From: Ixodes scapularis
Lineage: Eukaryota; Arthropoda; Arachnida; Ixodida; Ixodidae
Reading direction: 5' to 3'
Length of the DNA stretch: 64,000 nt
Assembly: GCF_016920785.2 (NCBI RefSeq)
Contig: NW_024609837.1
Location: 25,855,533-25,919,532 of the forward strand
Within the stretch, counting starts at the first letter, position 1, and every line of letters starts with the position of its first letter. The notes beneath the pieces were generated by a model. That model ran no database searches. It saw only the letters and a program-made list of their open reading frames with translations, and had not been told where the DNA came from. Shown in pieces: positions 1-10,606 of this stretch. The position numbers and the translations under genes were made by a program.

Positions 1-719
1 AACTCAATATTTCAATAGTTTTCCGTGTAGAAGTTAATAAACCGAAAAGACAACGGATGCCTGTTTGGCGTTCAGTGAACTTTGAAGGTTTAATGCTAAA
101 GTTATTTGGCAAAAGTAAAAAGGTAATTTCATGGTACATTTACTATTTCAGCAGATTGCTCCAGATCTCGGTGCCAAGACTCCCTAACGGCACCACACCC
201 TCTGGGCAAGAAGCCTCCGAAATTGTACCTTTGAATATGCCGAATAAACTTTGTTAAGCATGAGGAAGATACATAGAAAGGGGGACAGGCAACTCTTACC
301 TACACGATAGTCTTGTACTTAAATTTTGTTTGTGCCCACTTTATGCACCAAACCACAGCTCGGCTCTGCGACTTCAATGTATGTACCTATTGTGCGAGAA
401 GCAGACAAACTTTTTCGCGTACTGGGGTTTCCAGCTATCCATAACTTTTAGTAGTGACACGCCGAAAATGGTGATGTAATATTTTTTCATCGTTTTCTTC
501 GTGTTTTTTGTTTTTCCTTTGAGCAGTCCGTGTGGCAGAAAAGGCGGCGTCGATGGGACGAAAGATTTCTGATTGGTCGGTAGTGTCATGACGTCACAGC
601 CACGTGACATCAAGCGGGAATTTCAAAGAACACCCACGCAGACAAGCATGTACGACTTGGGACCGAGCGGAGGTTTATATGTTAAGCTATAGCGTTCCAC
701 TCCTAAAGGTGAAGCTTAT

Positions 720-777
720 GCGTCCTTCTGTCGTTTTTTTTTTTTTTTTTTTTTTTTTTTTGGGGGGGGGGGGGGGG
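720..777. repeat. Poly-T/poly-G tract (A1)
   Basis: A run of about 29 T followed by about 15 G. The same junction exists in A2 at 36351-36383 but with a shorter T run and only about 10 G, so the tract has changed length since duplication or is a sequencing or assembly soft spot. Confidence 0.9.
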
Positions 778-1209
778 AATGTATCTAAAGACACACAACA
801 TCTACACAGAAGCAACACACATTTATTCCAACACTTCAGATCATCCTCTAGAAAGTACTAGAGTGCCTTGAATATAATGAACACTTCCACGCATATACGG
901 AACAAACATCAAAGCTTTAAAACTGCATGTTAAATTCAAATGCTCTTCTAAAATACAGCCGACTGCCCCAGAACGGTAAAAAAATCACTTATACATGCTA
1001 ACCAGCTCCAGATTACACTCGGATGTTTTCGCACTCTTGTATTGCAAACAGTTCAGACAAAACGTATCCACCCAAATTCAACCTGGAGCGTTTAGGGAGG
1101 TTTTTTTTATATTATTTATGAACCTTTTGTGAAATGCCAGCGAGGCTGTAACACTTAGAGACATATGTCTTTGTGCTAACGCAAGGTTAACAGCCCCATT
1201 GCAAAACCT

Positions 1210-1465
1210 CATTTGTATGAGAAATTTCTGTGTCCAATAAACACATATGAATCATACAAGGTATATAAGAACATATAAGAACAATATAAGAAAACTTGTG
1301 AAAAGTCTCTTATAAGTTTCTTTTAATGTTCTTATATGTTCTTATACATCTTATATTTTCTTATATGTTCTTATGCATGTTTCTTATATGGTTCTTATAT
1401 GTTCTTATATATCTTGCATGATGTATATGTGTCTATTGGACTGAACAAAATTTCTCATACAAGTG
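1210..1465. mobile_element. AT-rich fold-back (MITE-like) element, A1 copy
   Basis: The left part (from 'catttgtatgagaaatttc') is the approximate inverse complement of the right part (to 'tttctcatacaagtg'), including the internal 'ataagaacatataagaac' repeats mirrored as 'gttcttatatgttcttat'. The arms cover almost the whole 256 bp with a short centre. No ORF is present and target-site duplications are not clear. The same element is in A2, so it predates the duplication. Confidence 0.7.
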
Positions 1466-2026
1466 TTGTTGTTGTTGTTGTTTTTTTTCACTGGGGAACA
1501 GAGAATAATTTTATTATTTCCTTATGTACTTGCACTGTTTGTGATAATCGAACCGTAGATATTGTATGCGTGCAAAAGTCTCACGTTAGCCGGAGGCAAC
1601 AAGTGAACTATCGGCAGAACACGTAAATACCGTGTATAAAATGTGTAGACATCTTACTACATAGCCAAACTAGAAGCACTCAATTTATTGCGAGAGCAAT
1701 TTAAGTCCATGCGGCTATTTAACTAAACATGAGAGAAATGATCTTTAAAAATACTCAAACCTCATGAGCCGGTGCTTTTTGTGACAATTATTTTCTTCTT
1801 CTTTATTTTATTATTTTTTTTTTTTTTTAGGATGTGCGACATAAACGGGACGTCCGTGTTAGTAAGCGCATTCTATTATTTTTGAATCTCTACTTTCTCT
1901 GAGCCTGCTACTAAAACATATCTTTTTTTTTTCATCTGGTATTTTCTATGTTTAGGCTTCTAACCCAAATGATACCTCCGATAACTGCCGATGCATTCCC
2001 AGTTATTGTACACAAACTGTAGCTCT
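1466..2026. other. No gene seen; T-rich intergenic
   Basis: Non-coding sequence with several T runs (1480s, 1808-1829, 1924-1932). It is shared with A2 (37050-37605), and nothing recognisable is present on either strand. Confidence 0.6.
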
Positions 2027-2029
2027 TTA

Positions 2030-2535
2030 AGCGCGATCCAAACCAACGCTTCTTTTTGCGCCTGTAGGTCGTGCGGCTGCGGATGTGACGTATTTTCGTG
2101 ACGTCGCGCCGCTTCTTCGCTCCTTCCGGGCGCGCACAAAAAAGTTGGTTGATTTCAACTTCTTTCTCAACGCGCACAAAAACGCGCGGTGACGTAGTAG
2201 GGCGCTCCTGTGTCCCGGCCAATCGGTGGAGGGCAAGCTAGTTCCGGCTCCGCGTTTCTCGCCGTCTGGCTGCCCTCTCCTCCCCCCCTTTTATTCTCTT
2301 CCAACATGACAACGCGATCTCTCTCTCTCTCTCTTTCTCTCGCCGTCTGGCCGGCCAGTCTGTCGCAGTTGCACTTTGCTTGTGCGCTCGTGCCGAAGTT
2401 TCGCCCGTCCAAACCAAAGCGCACGGTTCTGACTCAAAAAGCGCGCCCGGAAACAGCAAAAACGCCACGAAATGCGTCACATCCGCAGCCGCACGACCTA
2501 CAGGCGCAAAAAGAAGCGTTGGTTTGGATCGCGCT
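2030..2535. mobile_element. PIF/Harbinger-like MITE with 61-bp perfect TIRs
   Basis: The element begins AGCGCGATCCAAACC and ends with its exact inverse complement; the terminal inverted repeats match perfectly over 61 bases. It is flanked by TTA at 2027-2029 and 2536-2538. The A2 copy has the uninterrupted site 'gctctttattcac', with TTA once, at about 37605-37611, which proves the boundaries. A TTA duplication is the hallmark of PIF/Harbinger elements. The 506 bp contain a (CT)n microsatellite (about 2318-2340) and no transposase, so the element is non-autonomous. Open frames crossing it arise from the palindromic, GC-rich composition. Confidence 0.92.
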
Positions 2536-2538
2536 TTA

Positions 2539-4369
2539 TTCACGCAGTTCTTCGCGATGTTAGAGCGCTCTTAAAACGTCCATTAAGTCTTACTGTTTCT
2601 GTTTGCCTTAGCGCCTGTTTAAACGCCAATTATTCATCAGTATCCAGAGAGCCTTTCAACTGAGGCACTGTCAAGATCAAGCATACGCGCTCCTCATACC
2701 CGCTTCTATGTGCTTACATCACCGCCTGCAAATCACACCCGCTGCCTACTTTCCATGACTCGCAGTTACGTCACCTGGCTTATTGAAACATGTTTCACCA
2801 ATCATGGCGCCCCCTTTCTCAGCACATGTGCAGTCACTCTCCCAAGATTTCAACGAATGAACGACAGCGCTATCGAGCCGCTTGCCGACGGGCGCACCCA
2901 ATCTCACGTATTCGTGGCTCAATAAATTCTATCGCTAATTTATAAATGCTAAAATCGGCCCTACATACAGTTTTTTTTTTTTTTTTTTTAGGATCTAAAC
3001 ATTTTTTTTTTTTAAAGGCCATGAACGCTACAATAATGCGGTCTGCAGATGTGAGTTATGCGTCCTGTGGTACATGATATAGGAAAATAATCATCTAATT
3101 ACGCAAAATTTGGTAATTTTAAGATAAATTTAAGCCTGCTGAGCGTCAAAAAAAATTTAAAACTTGCTCAGCGACGAGAGAACCAGGAAATAAAAAAAAC
3201 AATTTAGATAAATTTGAGAAGGGTGGGAAATGAGAAGGTGGCCGACAGTTCCTAGTCGTGCAACGGGCAAAATTCTGCCCCTGCAAAGACCCGCATGATA
3301 AGCGGCGGAACATCCGCGGGGTGGGCATTATGACACCCCTAGCCTTGCACAGGTTGCACCGCGGAGAAGATTTCGACTCACCAACTCGATTCCCACGAGC
3401 CCAAACCTTTGTCAAAATTATTTTTTTTTTGTAATCTTTAGCGGAAGGTCTGCGAGTTTTCAATTTGAAAACTATATTTAATATACAAAATAAAACACGC
3501 TAACTAATCAAATGTAGTTTTGTATCCGACTTATCGTGACGCTTACTCTCCTATGTTTTGTCCCACATGCTATCTAACTCACCTGCGCAGACATAATAAG
3601 TTCCGATTTCACGGCTTTTCTAAAAAAAATTTGTAAAGTATAAAAAAAAAGAAAAGACTATCGGCAGTGAAGGACTCATATACTATACAGAAAGTGAGCA
3701 TCACGTGTGTGTAAGAGACTCTCGGATGCACAATAAAGTTCTTTTCTAAAGTCCCTTGACACTTCTTTTACGAGTAACGATAAACGACATAAATGAGAAA
3801 ACGCATTCCCCTGGAAGCAAATGGCGGCATTCAGTTCAAACCTTTGCTGTGCGCCACCATTCGCTTCCTAAAATATGCACAGTGACCCAGTCGGCGCTTC
3901 AAAGATGTCGCTACTTGTAGCGACATTCACAAATCCCGTGCATCTTACAAACCACAGGCACTGTCTGAGTCGCGCGTTTTCCTTGTACGTAACATTAAGA
4001 CGGGATCACATTGCGTATCAAAAGACAGACTGCATTCAAATTTTAAAGCGAGTCACCGCAATATTGTTTTGAATGCCGTATGACAATCTTTTCGAAAACA
4101 AACTTGGCACGCGCAGTTTCAAACCAAAGACATTAAGGTGACTCTGTTTGCACACGGTATTTTGTGTGATGTATAAGCAGTGGACCCCGGCTTAAGTCTA
4201 CAATAGCAGTGTGCAGATATGTTCAAAAGATACATATAGTTATGAATCACACATGGTTCAAACGTGCTTGAGGTTTGTCCCCACATCATTACATCATCAT
4301 GTCTGCAGTAAACACCGAGTCTGATGCCTGATGTAGGAGCAGAGTGAGTGCAACTTGCGTGACAACCCG
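2539..4369. other. No gene seen; unit A 3' flank of the receptor gene
   Basis: About 1.8 kb of low-complexity intergenic sequence with T and A runs (2971-2990, 3002-3015, 3420-3431, 3640s). A possible polyadenylation motif AATAAA lies at about 2921. Nothing resembles a known protein. Around 4110-4320 there is a stretch (with 'catgtctgcagtaaacac') that has a diverged relative at about 58850-58930, suggesting a small dispersed repeat. Confidence 0.5.
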
Positions 4370-6108
4370 CTACACAATGAATTCGAAACAAAGCGCCAAA
4401 CCACACAGGCAAAGCCCTACACCCAGTATAACGAAGCATGGACGAAGGTCGTGCAATCTGAGCAGTTCTACTCTTAACGGATCACTCTCCATTTGGGAGA
4501 CGCGTCGTCGGGTACGGTTGAACTCTGCCATCTGGGATGCGCGCAAGAACAGGCCAGCTTCAAGCGCTCTGCCAACGATTTCTCTTAGTTGTGCGCGGTA
4601 CGGGGAAGTACTCGTCATCTGCGGTCCGGTCACGATGGCTGAAACGTCACTGGTGGTTCTTACGTAGCCTCTGCTGTTCAGTTCGGTTTTAAGTTTATCC
4701 GGTTTAGGAAAGCCGGAACCGAATATTCCGAAGACATCTTTTCCGTCATTACCGATATGAATTTGACCGGAGGGGTTCATACACTGGGCTCCAAACTTAT
4801 AATTAGAGCTAACGTTGATCTCAATCGCTTCGTCTAGGGGATATGTCAGAGTGCAGAGCCGGAAACCTTGCGAAATGGGAGTTGAGTTAGATGTAAACTC
4901 GGGCAGTGTACCGCTCATCGGTACATTGGCTAACAGAGATGTTAAGACTCCCTTATAGCCTGTTGAAATAATTGTGACTGTCAAGAACCACGTGCCAAAT
5001 ATTATTCTAGAGGAGGTGAGCTGCGGAATGTGATGCGGTACTGGGTAACTTCGTTGCAGGAAACTTGACAAAAAAAGGACGCACACAAACGAAAACACTT
5101 TGGTTTTTACGTGTAGAACCTTGCAGATCAAAGTACAAGTTAGAAGAGAAACAGCAAAGGAGGCCACAACCGCGATCCAAACATAGGGGCTTAATGGTAA
5201 TAAAAGCACCACCTCTTTTAAGAGCGGATCCGGACCTTTGGCATAGTATTCGTACCCTAACCTTTCGTAGTGCTGTACAGGAGATAAGTTGGGGGAAAAT
5301 GTGTAGTGCGTAAAAACCCAGTTGAAGTAAAGCATCGACTTTGGGTCTTCTTGACACTTCTCAACGGCCCTTTTATACGAAGTTTCATTCGAGAACGGCT
5401 TCAGTTTGAAAGACGCGTTCTTATAGAGAATAATACTCTCGAGTACCTTAAAATGCTCGGGGACTCGCAAAAATAGGGATATTCGCATCTCAGTTTTATT
5501 AAATTCCCCTTTAAAGGAAGGTTGAGTACGGGTTTCAATTGATGGCCATTTTGATGGTCGGTCGTACAGTTAAGACAAGTCACTTCCCCATACCTTCCAA
5601 GCAGGACCTGTTGGTGGCGAACGGTGATATTCAAGACATCACTGTAACTCACAGGAGAGACCTTCATGTACGTCCCGTTTGGCAACTGAGTTGTAACAGT
5701 ACTGTGTGCACTCAAGCTTGCACAAAATACATAGATGAGTAGATGGTATGTCCTAAATTGCCTGAGGATGATTTTCATCGACACGGGTTCTTTGCACACG
5801 ACAAGCAGTACAGCGTGGAGCTCCGTGCTTGGGACTTCACAAATCGGCTCGTTGCACAGGCCGTCTTCGTGCCCAAAGATTCTCAAAGAAATCGGTGTGG
5901 CCATCAAGAATTCTGCGAAAAGCCGAGTCTCCTCTTCTCCAAACTCAGGCGGCAGTCCAACGTGCAGGTAAGTCATCTCGGTAACTTGGAGCAGGTGTTC
6001 TCCAAATCCTGGGGAGCGCAGGATGTCTTTCCAGTAGGGGCATAGATCAGATCCTGACCGTAGACCTTGCAGCAAGAGAGCAAGGATTAGTATCTTGACG
6101 AGTATCAT
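4370..6108 (-). pseudogene. Ionotropic-receptor-like gene, A1 copy, frameshifted
   Basis: Single-exon gene running from an ATG at 6108 down to about 4370. It matches the intact A2 protein throughout, but the A run at 5450-5453 has two extra bases compared with A2 ('ttaaaatg' versus 'ttaatg'). The frame therefore breaks after about 218 residues, splitting the signal-peptide and ligand-binding half (5401-6108) from the membrane half (4370-5488). The downstream half remains fully open with all four membrane segments, so the break is recent. The first 100 residues differ from A2 at about ten positions while the membrane half is nearly identical. Readthrough or a sequencing error in the homopolymer cannot be excluded. 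Confidence 0.8.
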
Positions 6109-6164
6109 TGTTCTTGGAAGATTGGTAGCAAAAATGCTGCCACTTCTTTACGCAGCCTCCCTAC

Positions 6165-6185
6165 ACTTATTATATTGCAACTTGG
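6165..6185 (-). promoter_or_regulatory. TATA-like element upstream of the A1 receptor
   Basis: Read on the minus strand this is 'caatataataagtgtagg', about 65 bases before the ATG at 6108. The same sequence lies at the same distance before the intact A2 gene. Position and sequence fit a TATA box with transcription starting within about 35 bases of the ATG; this is inference. Confidence 0.4.
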
Positions 6186-7857
6186 TGACCCTGTGTTGAA
6201 AAGGAGCTCTTTGCTTCGGAAACAAAACAAGACAAGCAAACGCTGGCGTACTAGCTAGACTTGAATAAAGAGGCACTAAGAACCGTAAAGTGATCTCACT
6301 TCTAAAGGACTGAATGTGCGCCTAACCGTCCTATTGCCTAAAAGTTGCACCAGTTTTTGCGAGAAAATATGGTAAATTGCGTCTATTCAGCAGACCTTCG
6401 CCACTTCATCTATTGACGGCCAGGTTGACATGGTACTTAATGCAGAATGACGTCATTGTTTCTTCACAATCAATACTCGACGGGCAAAATCTGGCAGCGA
6501 AAATGACCACACCCTTTTTGTAAATTGCGGTCATCGGGTATGAGCTGACGCCCACGGTAAGCACATTAGTGTATAGATCCACGATTGAACATCAGCAAAT
6601 TTCGAAAAACTGTTTTGACTGCGCGCCTTTTTTAGATCGCAGATGTTTGGCGCCCGTTTCCAGGTTGAGCGGCGTCGGCGTCGGCGTCGACGTAACCTCG
6701 CGCGTTGCATTAAGGGACGTCACAGTTTCCCCAATAAATATAGCGGGGAATTTTTGGCTAAATTTTCCTCTATACTTTAAAAGAAAATTTTCGTTCATTT
6801 TCCCCTAAATTTAGCGCGAAATGTTTCGCTACATTTCACGGTAAATTTAGCTAAAATTTTCCGCTGAATGAGAGGGGAGAAGGGGAGGAGGAGGGAAGGA
6901 CACGGAGGGGCAAAAGGGGCATGCCCTTTCCTCCCTACCCTCCCCTCCTCCTCCTCAAGAGCTGCGCTCTAATTTCGCATTACAGAGAATCGTAAACTTC
7001 TTCCATTTTTTAATTAAAAAAAAAAAAAAAAAGGCGCAGAGAGATCCAAGTCTTCGAGTTCGAGCAAGGGAACAGCGCACTGCGAACGACGGTGGACGAA
7101 GTATTTCACCGACACATCAAACATTGGAGCCCTCCCGAAGGAGGTGGATCCGAGGGTACCGCATATAGGACGACTTATTTATGAAACTATTGTGCTATTT
7201 ACAAAACAAATAAAGCAAACATATAGGAACATACTATCGGTTCTAGCAGTAGAGCTATATCATATTTTATTTTCGCGTGTCCTAAACCCTTTGAAGGCTA
7301 AACATAATTTCAGCCTCGCAATCGCTGAGCCAATTTATGTAATTTACGGCTATTGGCTTTTCCAGTCACTCTACTTGAAAGGTGTCCCTCCAGATTTCTT
7401 AGAGGGCACAATCGACAAATACCTCTGTCTACAGCGATCTTGCACATTTCTGTTCCGTATGGTCAAAAACTTATTGCACTTTAAATAAATAAACCATTCT
7501 CTGTTTATAACGTCATCGAGCACAGTGGGACTCAGGAAGAGAGTCTAAAGTCGTAATTAACAAATTCATACGAAGAGGTTTTCTAGCCAACTTCTGGAAT
7601 ACGCTCTTTAACAGGTATACGTTTCAAATAAAATGTTGCGCGTTATCAAAATGCAGCATAGTTGTCGCTCGGACTTGAACAACAAAATTCTTATCTGCGC
7701 TATTCAGTGGACAGGTGAGGCAGTCCAATATTTCACCATTCGAAAACTAATAAACAAAAATGGTATAACGAATTACTTGGCAATTGTGTTGGATACGCGA
7801 AACGTTGTTGCTTCATAATCGTTTAGCGTCACATGACCTGAACAAGTAAAGGACGAG
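6186..7857. other. Intergenic, end of unit A; tick-type 'aaatttagcgggg' repeats
   Basis: No convincing gene. At 6735-6870 a motif like 'taaatttagcg[gc]g' recurs several times with variation; related copies occur at 41813-41945, 43100-43300 and about 59340. At 6880-6965 there is a purine-rich block followed by a pyrimidine-rich near-inverse. The open frame 7144-7488 is present in both A copies, but the few differences mostly change amino acids and it starts with GTG, so I do not call it a gene. Confidence 0.5.
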
Positions 7858-8092
7858 AGTCTTTTATTCCTAGTGCCTCAACAATGTGGAATCACCTTCC
7901 CGGAGCCATTGCCGAAATCCCCGATATCGAGTGTTTTAAAACTGCCGTTTCCAATATTTTTTCGTAAAGAGCCATAACTAGTGTAGTATATTTCCTGTTG
8001 TACGCTGTATGTTGTGTTGTACTTTTTAATACCCAGTCCCCTCTGTAACGCCTCTGGCCCTGAGGGTAAATAAATAAATAAATAAATATAAT
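7858..8092 (+). mobile_element. LINE 3' end with (AAAT)n tail
   Basis: The plus strand encodes about 35 residues reading SFIPSASTMWNHLPGAIAEI followed by a segment ending in a stop at about 7966. This is the familiar C-terminus of jockey/CR1-type reverse transcriptase ORFs ('WN.LP..I..I.....FK'). A short 3' UTR follows and ends in TAAA/AAAT repeats (about 8066-8090), as expected of a 5'-truncated LINE insertion. It sits exactly between the end of duplicated unit A1 and the start of B1. Confidence 0.75.
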
Positions 8093-8687
8093 AGCTTAAA
8101 ACGTCAACTTCAATGATTAAAATTATTCCGACTAAACTTAAGAACAAAATATTGATTTATAAAAAAAAAATGTCTTTAATATATACAAAGTGCAGCTCTG
8201 CTTGCCAATAAACCGGGTTAAAACATCAAATCTACTACTCAGCATATTAAAGATATGATCACTATTCTAGTACCATAATAAAGAAAGGCAGTCTCGTTTG
8301 TACAGGAAATAGAACAGTGCGTATACTTTTACGTCTAATCTAGAACACGCGAACCGCAACAATTTCTAGTATACCGTATTGAATACATCAACAATCACAT
8401 GGCGAGACTAATTTAAGTAGTGGAATAATTTCAGGGTTTCGGTATACTGCTGCAATTACATTAAGACTTCAGGTGGAGGAGCCGAGCACATATTGACGCA
8501 GCGAGAGTCTGATAGCGTCCAACAAACGTACTCCCTGGGCTCATAAACTGCATCGTTTGAATAGAGGAAGACATACACCAAGCCTTCTGGCTCCGCCTAA
8601 CAATACGTTATTTTGATTCAAAACTGCCTGCAAGAACAATTGTTGGAAAGTCTCGGAGAAAAACAAAACTACGTTTCTTCAGAGTTA

Positions 8688-8702
8688 CGAAATATAATAG
8701 AG
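8688..8702 (+). promoter_or_regulatory. TATA-like element upstream of the B1 receptor
   Basis: The sequence 'gaaatataatagagac' lies about 50 bases before the ATG at 8740 and is conserved (as 'gaaatatagtagagac') before the B2 gene. It is a plausible TATA box with a very short 5' UTR. Confidence 0.4.
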
Positions 8703-8739
8703 ACCTTGGGTTACATCTAAATCTCAACGACTGCCAGAA

Positions 8740-10606
8740 ATGTTGTCGTTATTGCAAGGAACCATGTTTCTGCTTCTGGTTCTGGAGAAACCGACGATCT
8801 TGGATAGTTTGAAATACGAAGACAATGGTCTCAAGATGTTCAAAGACATACTCAACGAGTTCATCCTTTCATTCAAGTCGGGGAACGGCTTCATGGACGT
8901 CTTTGTGCCTACAGACTGCCTCAAGGACAACACTGCGCTGTTCAAGGCTTTCCTGGACTCCCAAGAGAAACCGGTGACATTCTGGACTGACGGCAAGTTA
9001 CACTCAAGACATTGCGACGACAAGATATGCTACACATTTAGGAAGTCGTTTTTTCAAATAGTTTACTTCATATGTGGAAAATACGATATCAATAACCTAT
9101 GGAATAGCCTTCAAACTGATTACTTCAAGTCTGCTTTCATCGTAGCGGAATATGGGAAACATTCATCGGAAATTAATCTAGAGTTTTTTAGAGTGCCTTT
9201 TCACCCACCGTACCCTAGAGCCAGCGGTAGATACGTTATGAGTCTCGACAACGGCAGTCTCATCTTGACAAGCGAGTTCGAAAGGAAAGTAATCGAACAA
9301 AAAACTCTTCCGGGGGGCCCGTTAGAACAGCAACAAGCGCTTAATGGGAGCTTAATACTCATCGAATGCGTAGGCACTTACGCCTGCCAGCATCCAAGCA
9401 CCAACGTTACATTAAAGCTGCTGGCGCACCTCAATGCTTCGGTTCGATTTGACCGTAACGCCCACTATTACGAGCAATATTTCAGCACATTTATAAATTG
9501 TATGAACAATCATGCAGATAGAGACAGCGGTGGCCTATTTGTCCCGCTTCATGATTTCGTATCGGCCGGTTTTTCATTTTATGTTCGCAAGCGTGATCCG
9601 GTTCCCAAGGAAAAAATATTTTTCTTGCCATTTTGTTGGGAGGTATGGGTAGGGCTTCTGGCGTCTTGCTTATTATTAGTCTTGACGTATGGCCTAATTG
9701 CAAAGTTTACGCTAACGGAGGATGTGAATATTGCCGTCTTTGTATTTCCGATGATTGCGGCATTCCTTCAGCAGAGCACTCAGCTCCACACAAGACTTTT
9801 GAATACGTATCAGTCCCGATTGTTGTACGGCATAATGGCATTAATGTTTGTCGTTTTGTCGACAGCATTCAAAGGCCGTCTCACTTCGCTCTTGAACGAT
9901 CTACCGCTCGATGGGGAAGCCATCCAGTTCGTTTCATTTGAGCACCTTGCTGGAACTGGACATCGGCTGTGCTTCCTTGAAAGTCCTGGCATCCTTGGTG
10001 CACTTGGACCACTAATCCTTTTTGGAAAAAATGACTTAATCCGGAGTCATGGTAAATGCTACCAAACCTCGAACTCGGCTCGAAGTAGTCCTCGCTCGAT
10101 TAAAATCGACGCTGACGGAAGGGACACCTTCTTCACCTACAACTCGCGAACAGGTCCCAGCGAAGCTTTGAGGCGAGAGCTTCTCGGAAGAGGCTATGTT
10201 GAGACCGAAGGCCCCGTGTTTTCGCACCCTGGAGGACCAGAAATGAGGTCATCTTCCCTCTACCGTCAGGAATTCGGCGCAACATTGAGTCGGGCGATTG
10301 AGGCGGGCTTACGAAAGATACGCTGCCCTTGCCGAATACAACAGCCGATTCTTTCATGAGAATAATTTGGAACATACCAATGAATTTGTTCTGAATTTAG
10401 ACGATCTGAGACCGTTCTTTCTGGCTTGGGTCTTGGGTTTGTCCTTCTCAGCTCTTGTGTTTATTTTTGAGGCGATCTTATCGCGTGTGGAATGCCTAAA
10501 TCATGCAGATAGCACGAGGATGAAACTTAAACGACATTCAATACATGTGATACCAGCTATGCGCCTTATGAAAAAAGATCGGCATCGCGTTCTCGAAAGA
10601 AACTAA
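8740..10606 (+). pseudogene. Ionotropic-receptor-like gene, B1 copy, frameshifted near the C-terminus
   Basis: Single-exon receptor-like gene matching the intact B2 protein. The frame is open from the ATG at 8740 for about 525 residues, covering the extracellular region, the three central membrane segments and the second ligand-binding lobe. At 10309-10312 it lacks two bases that B2 has ('ggcttacg' versus 'ggcttatacg'). The first frame then ends at 10359, and the last membrane helix and tail continue in another frame (10298-10606, ending RHRVLERN like B2). A product from this copy would lack the fourth membrane segment. All other segments are intact, so the lesion looks recent. Confidence 0.8.

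Larger units (their letters stand above)
1..7857. repeat. Segmental duplication, copy A1
   Basis: This stretch is repeated at 35615-42931 in the same orientation with only scattered substitutions and short indels. Homology is already present at base 1, so the true left edge may lie outside the window. The right edge is sharp: both copies read through 'taaaggacga' and then differ (7857 versus about 42931), A1 running into a LINE 3' end. The unit carries one receptor-like gene on the minus strand. A1 has a frameshift in that gene and a 506-bp MITE that A2 lacks. Percent identity was not computed. Confidence 0.95.

Noticed and set aside
2027..2663. Five overlapping frames on both strands at 1932-2663
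   Set aside because: They lie in the MITE and its inverted repeats; the A2 copy lacks the segment altogether.
7144..7488. Open frame conserved between the two A units
   Set aside because: It starts with GTG, and the few differences between copies mostly change amino acids; conservation is explained by the recent duplication.
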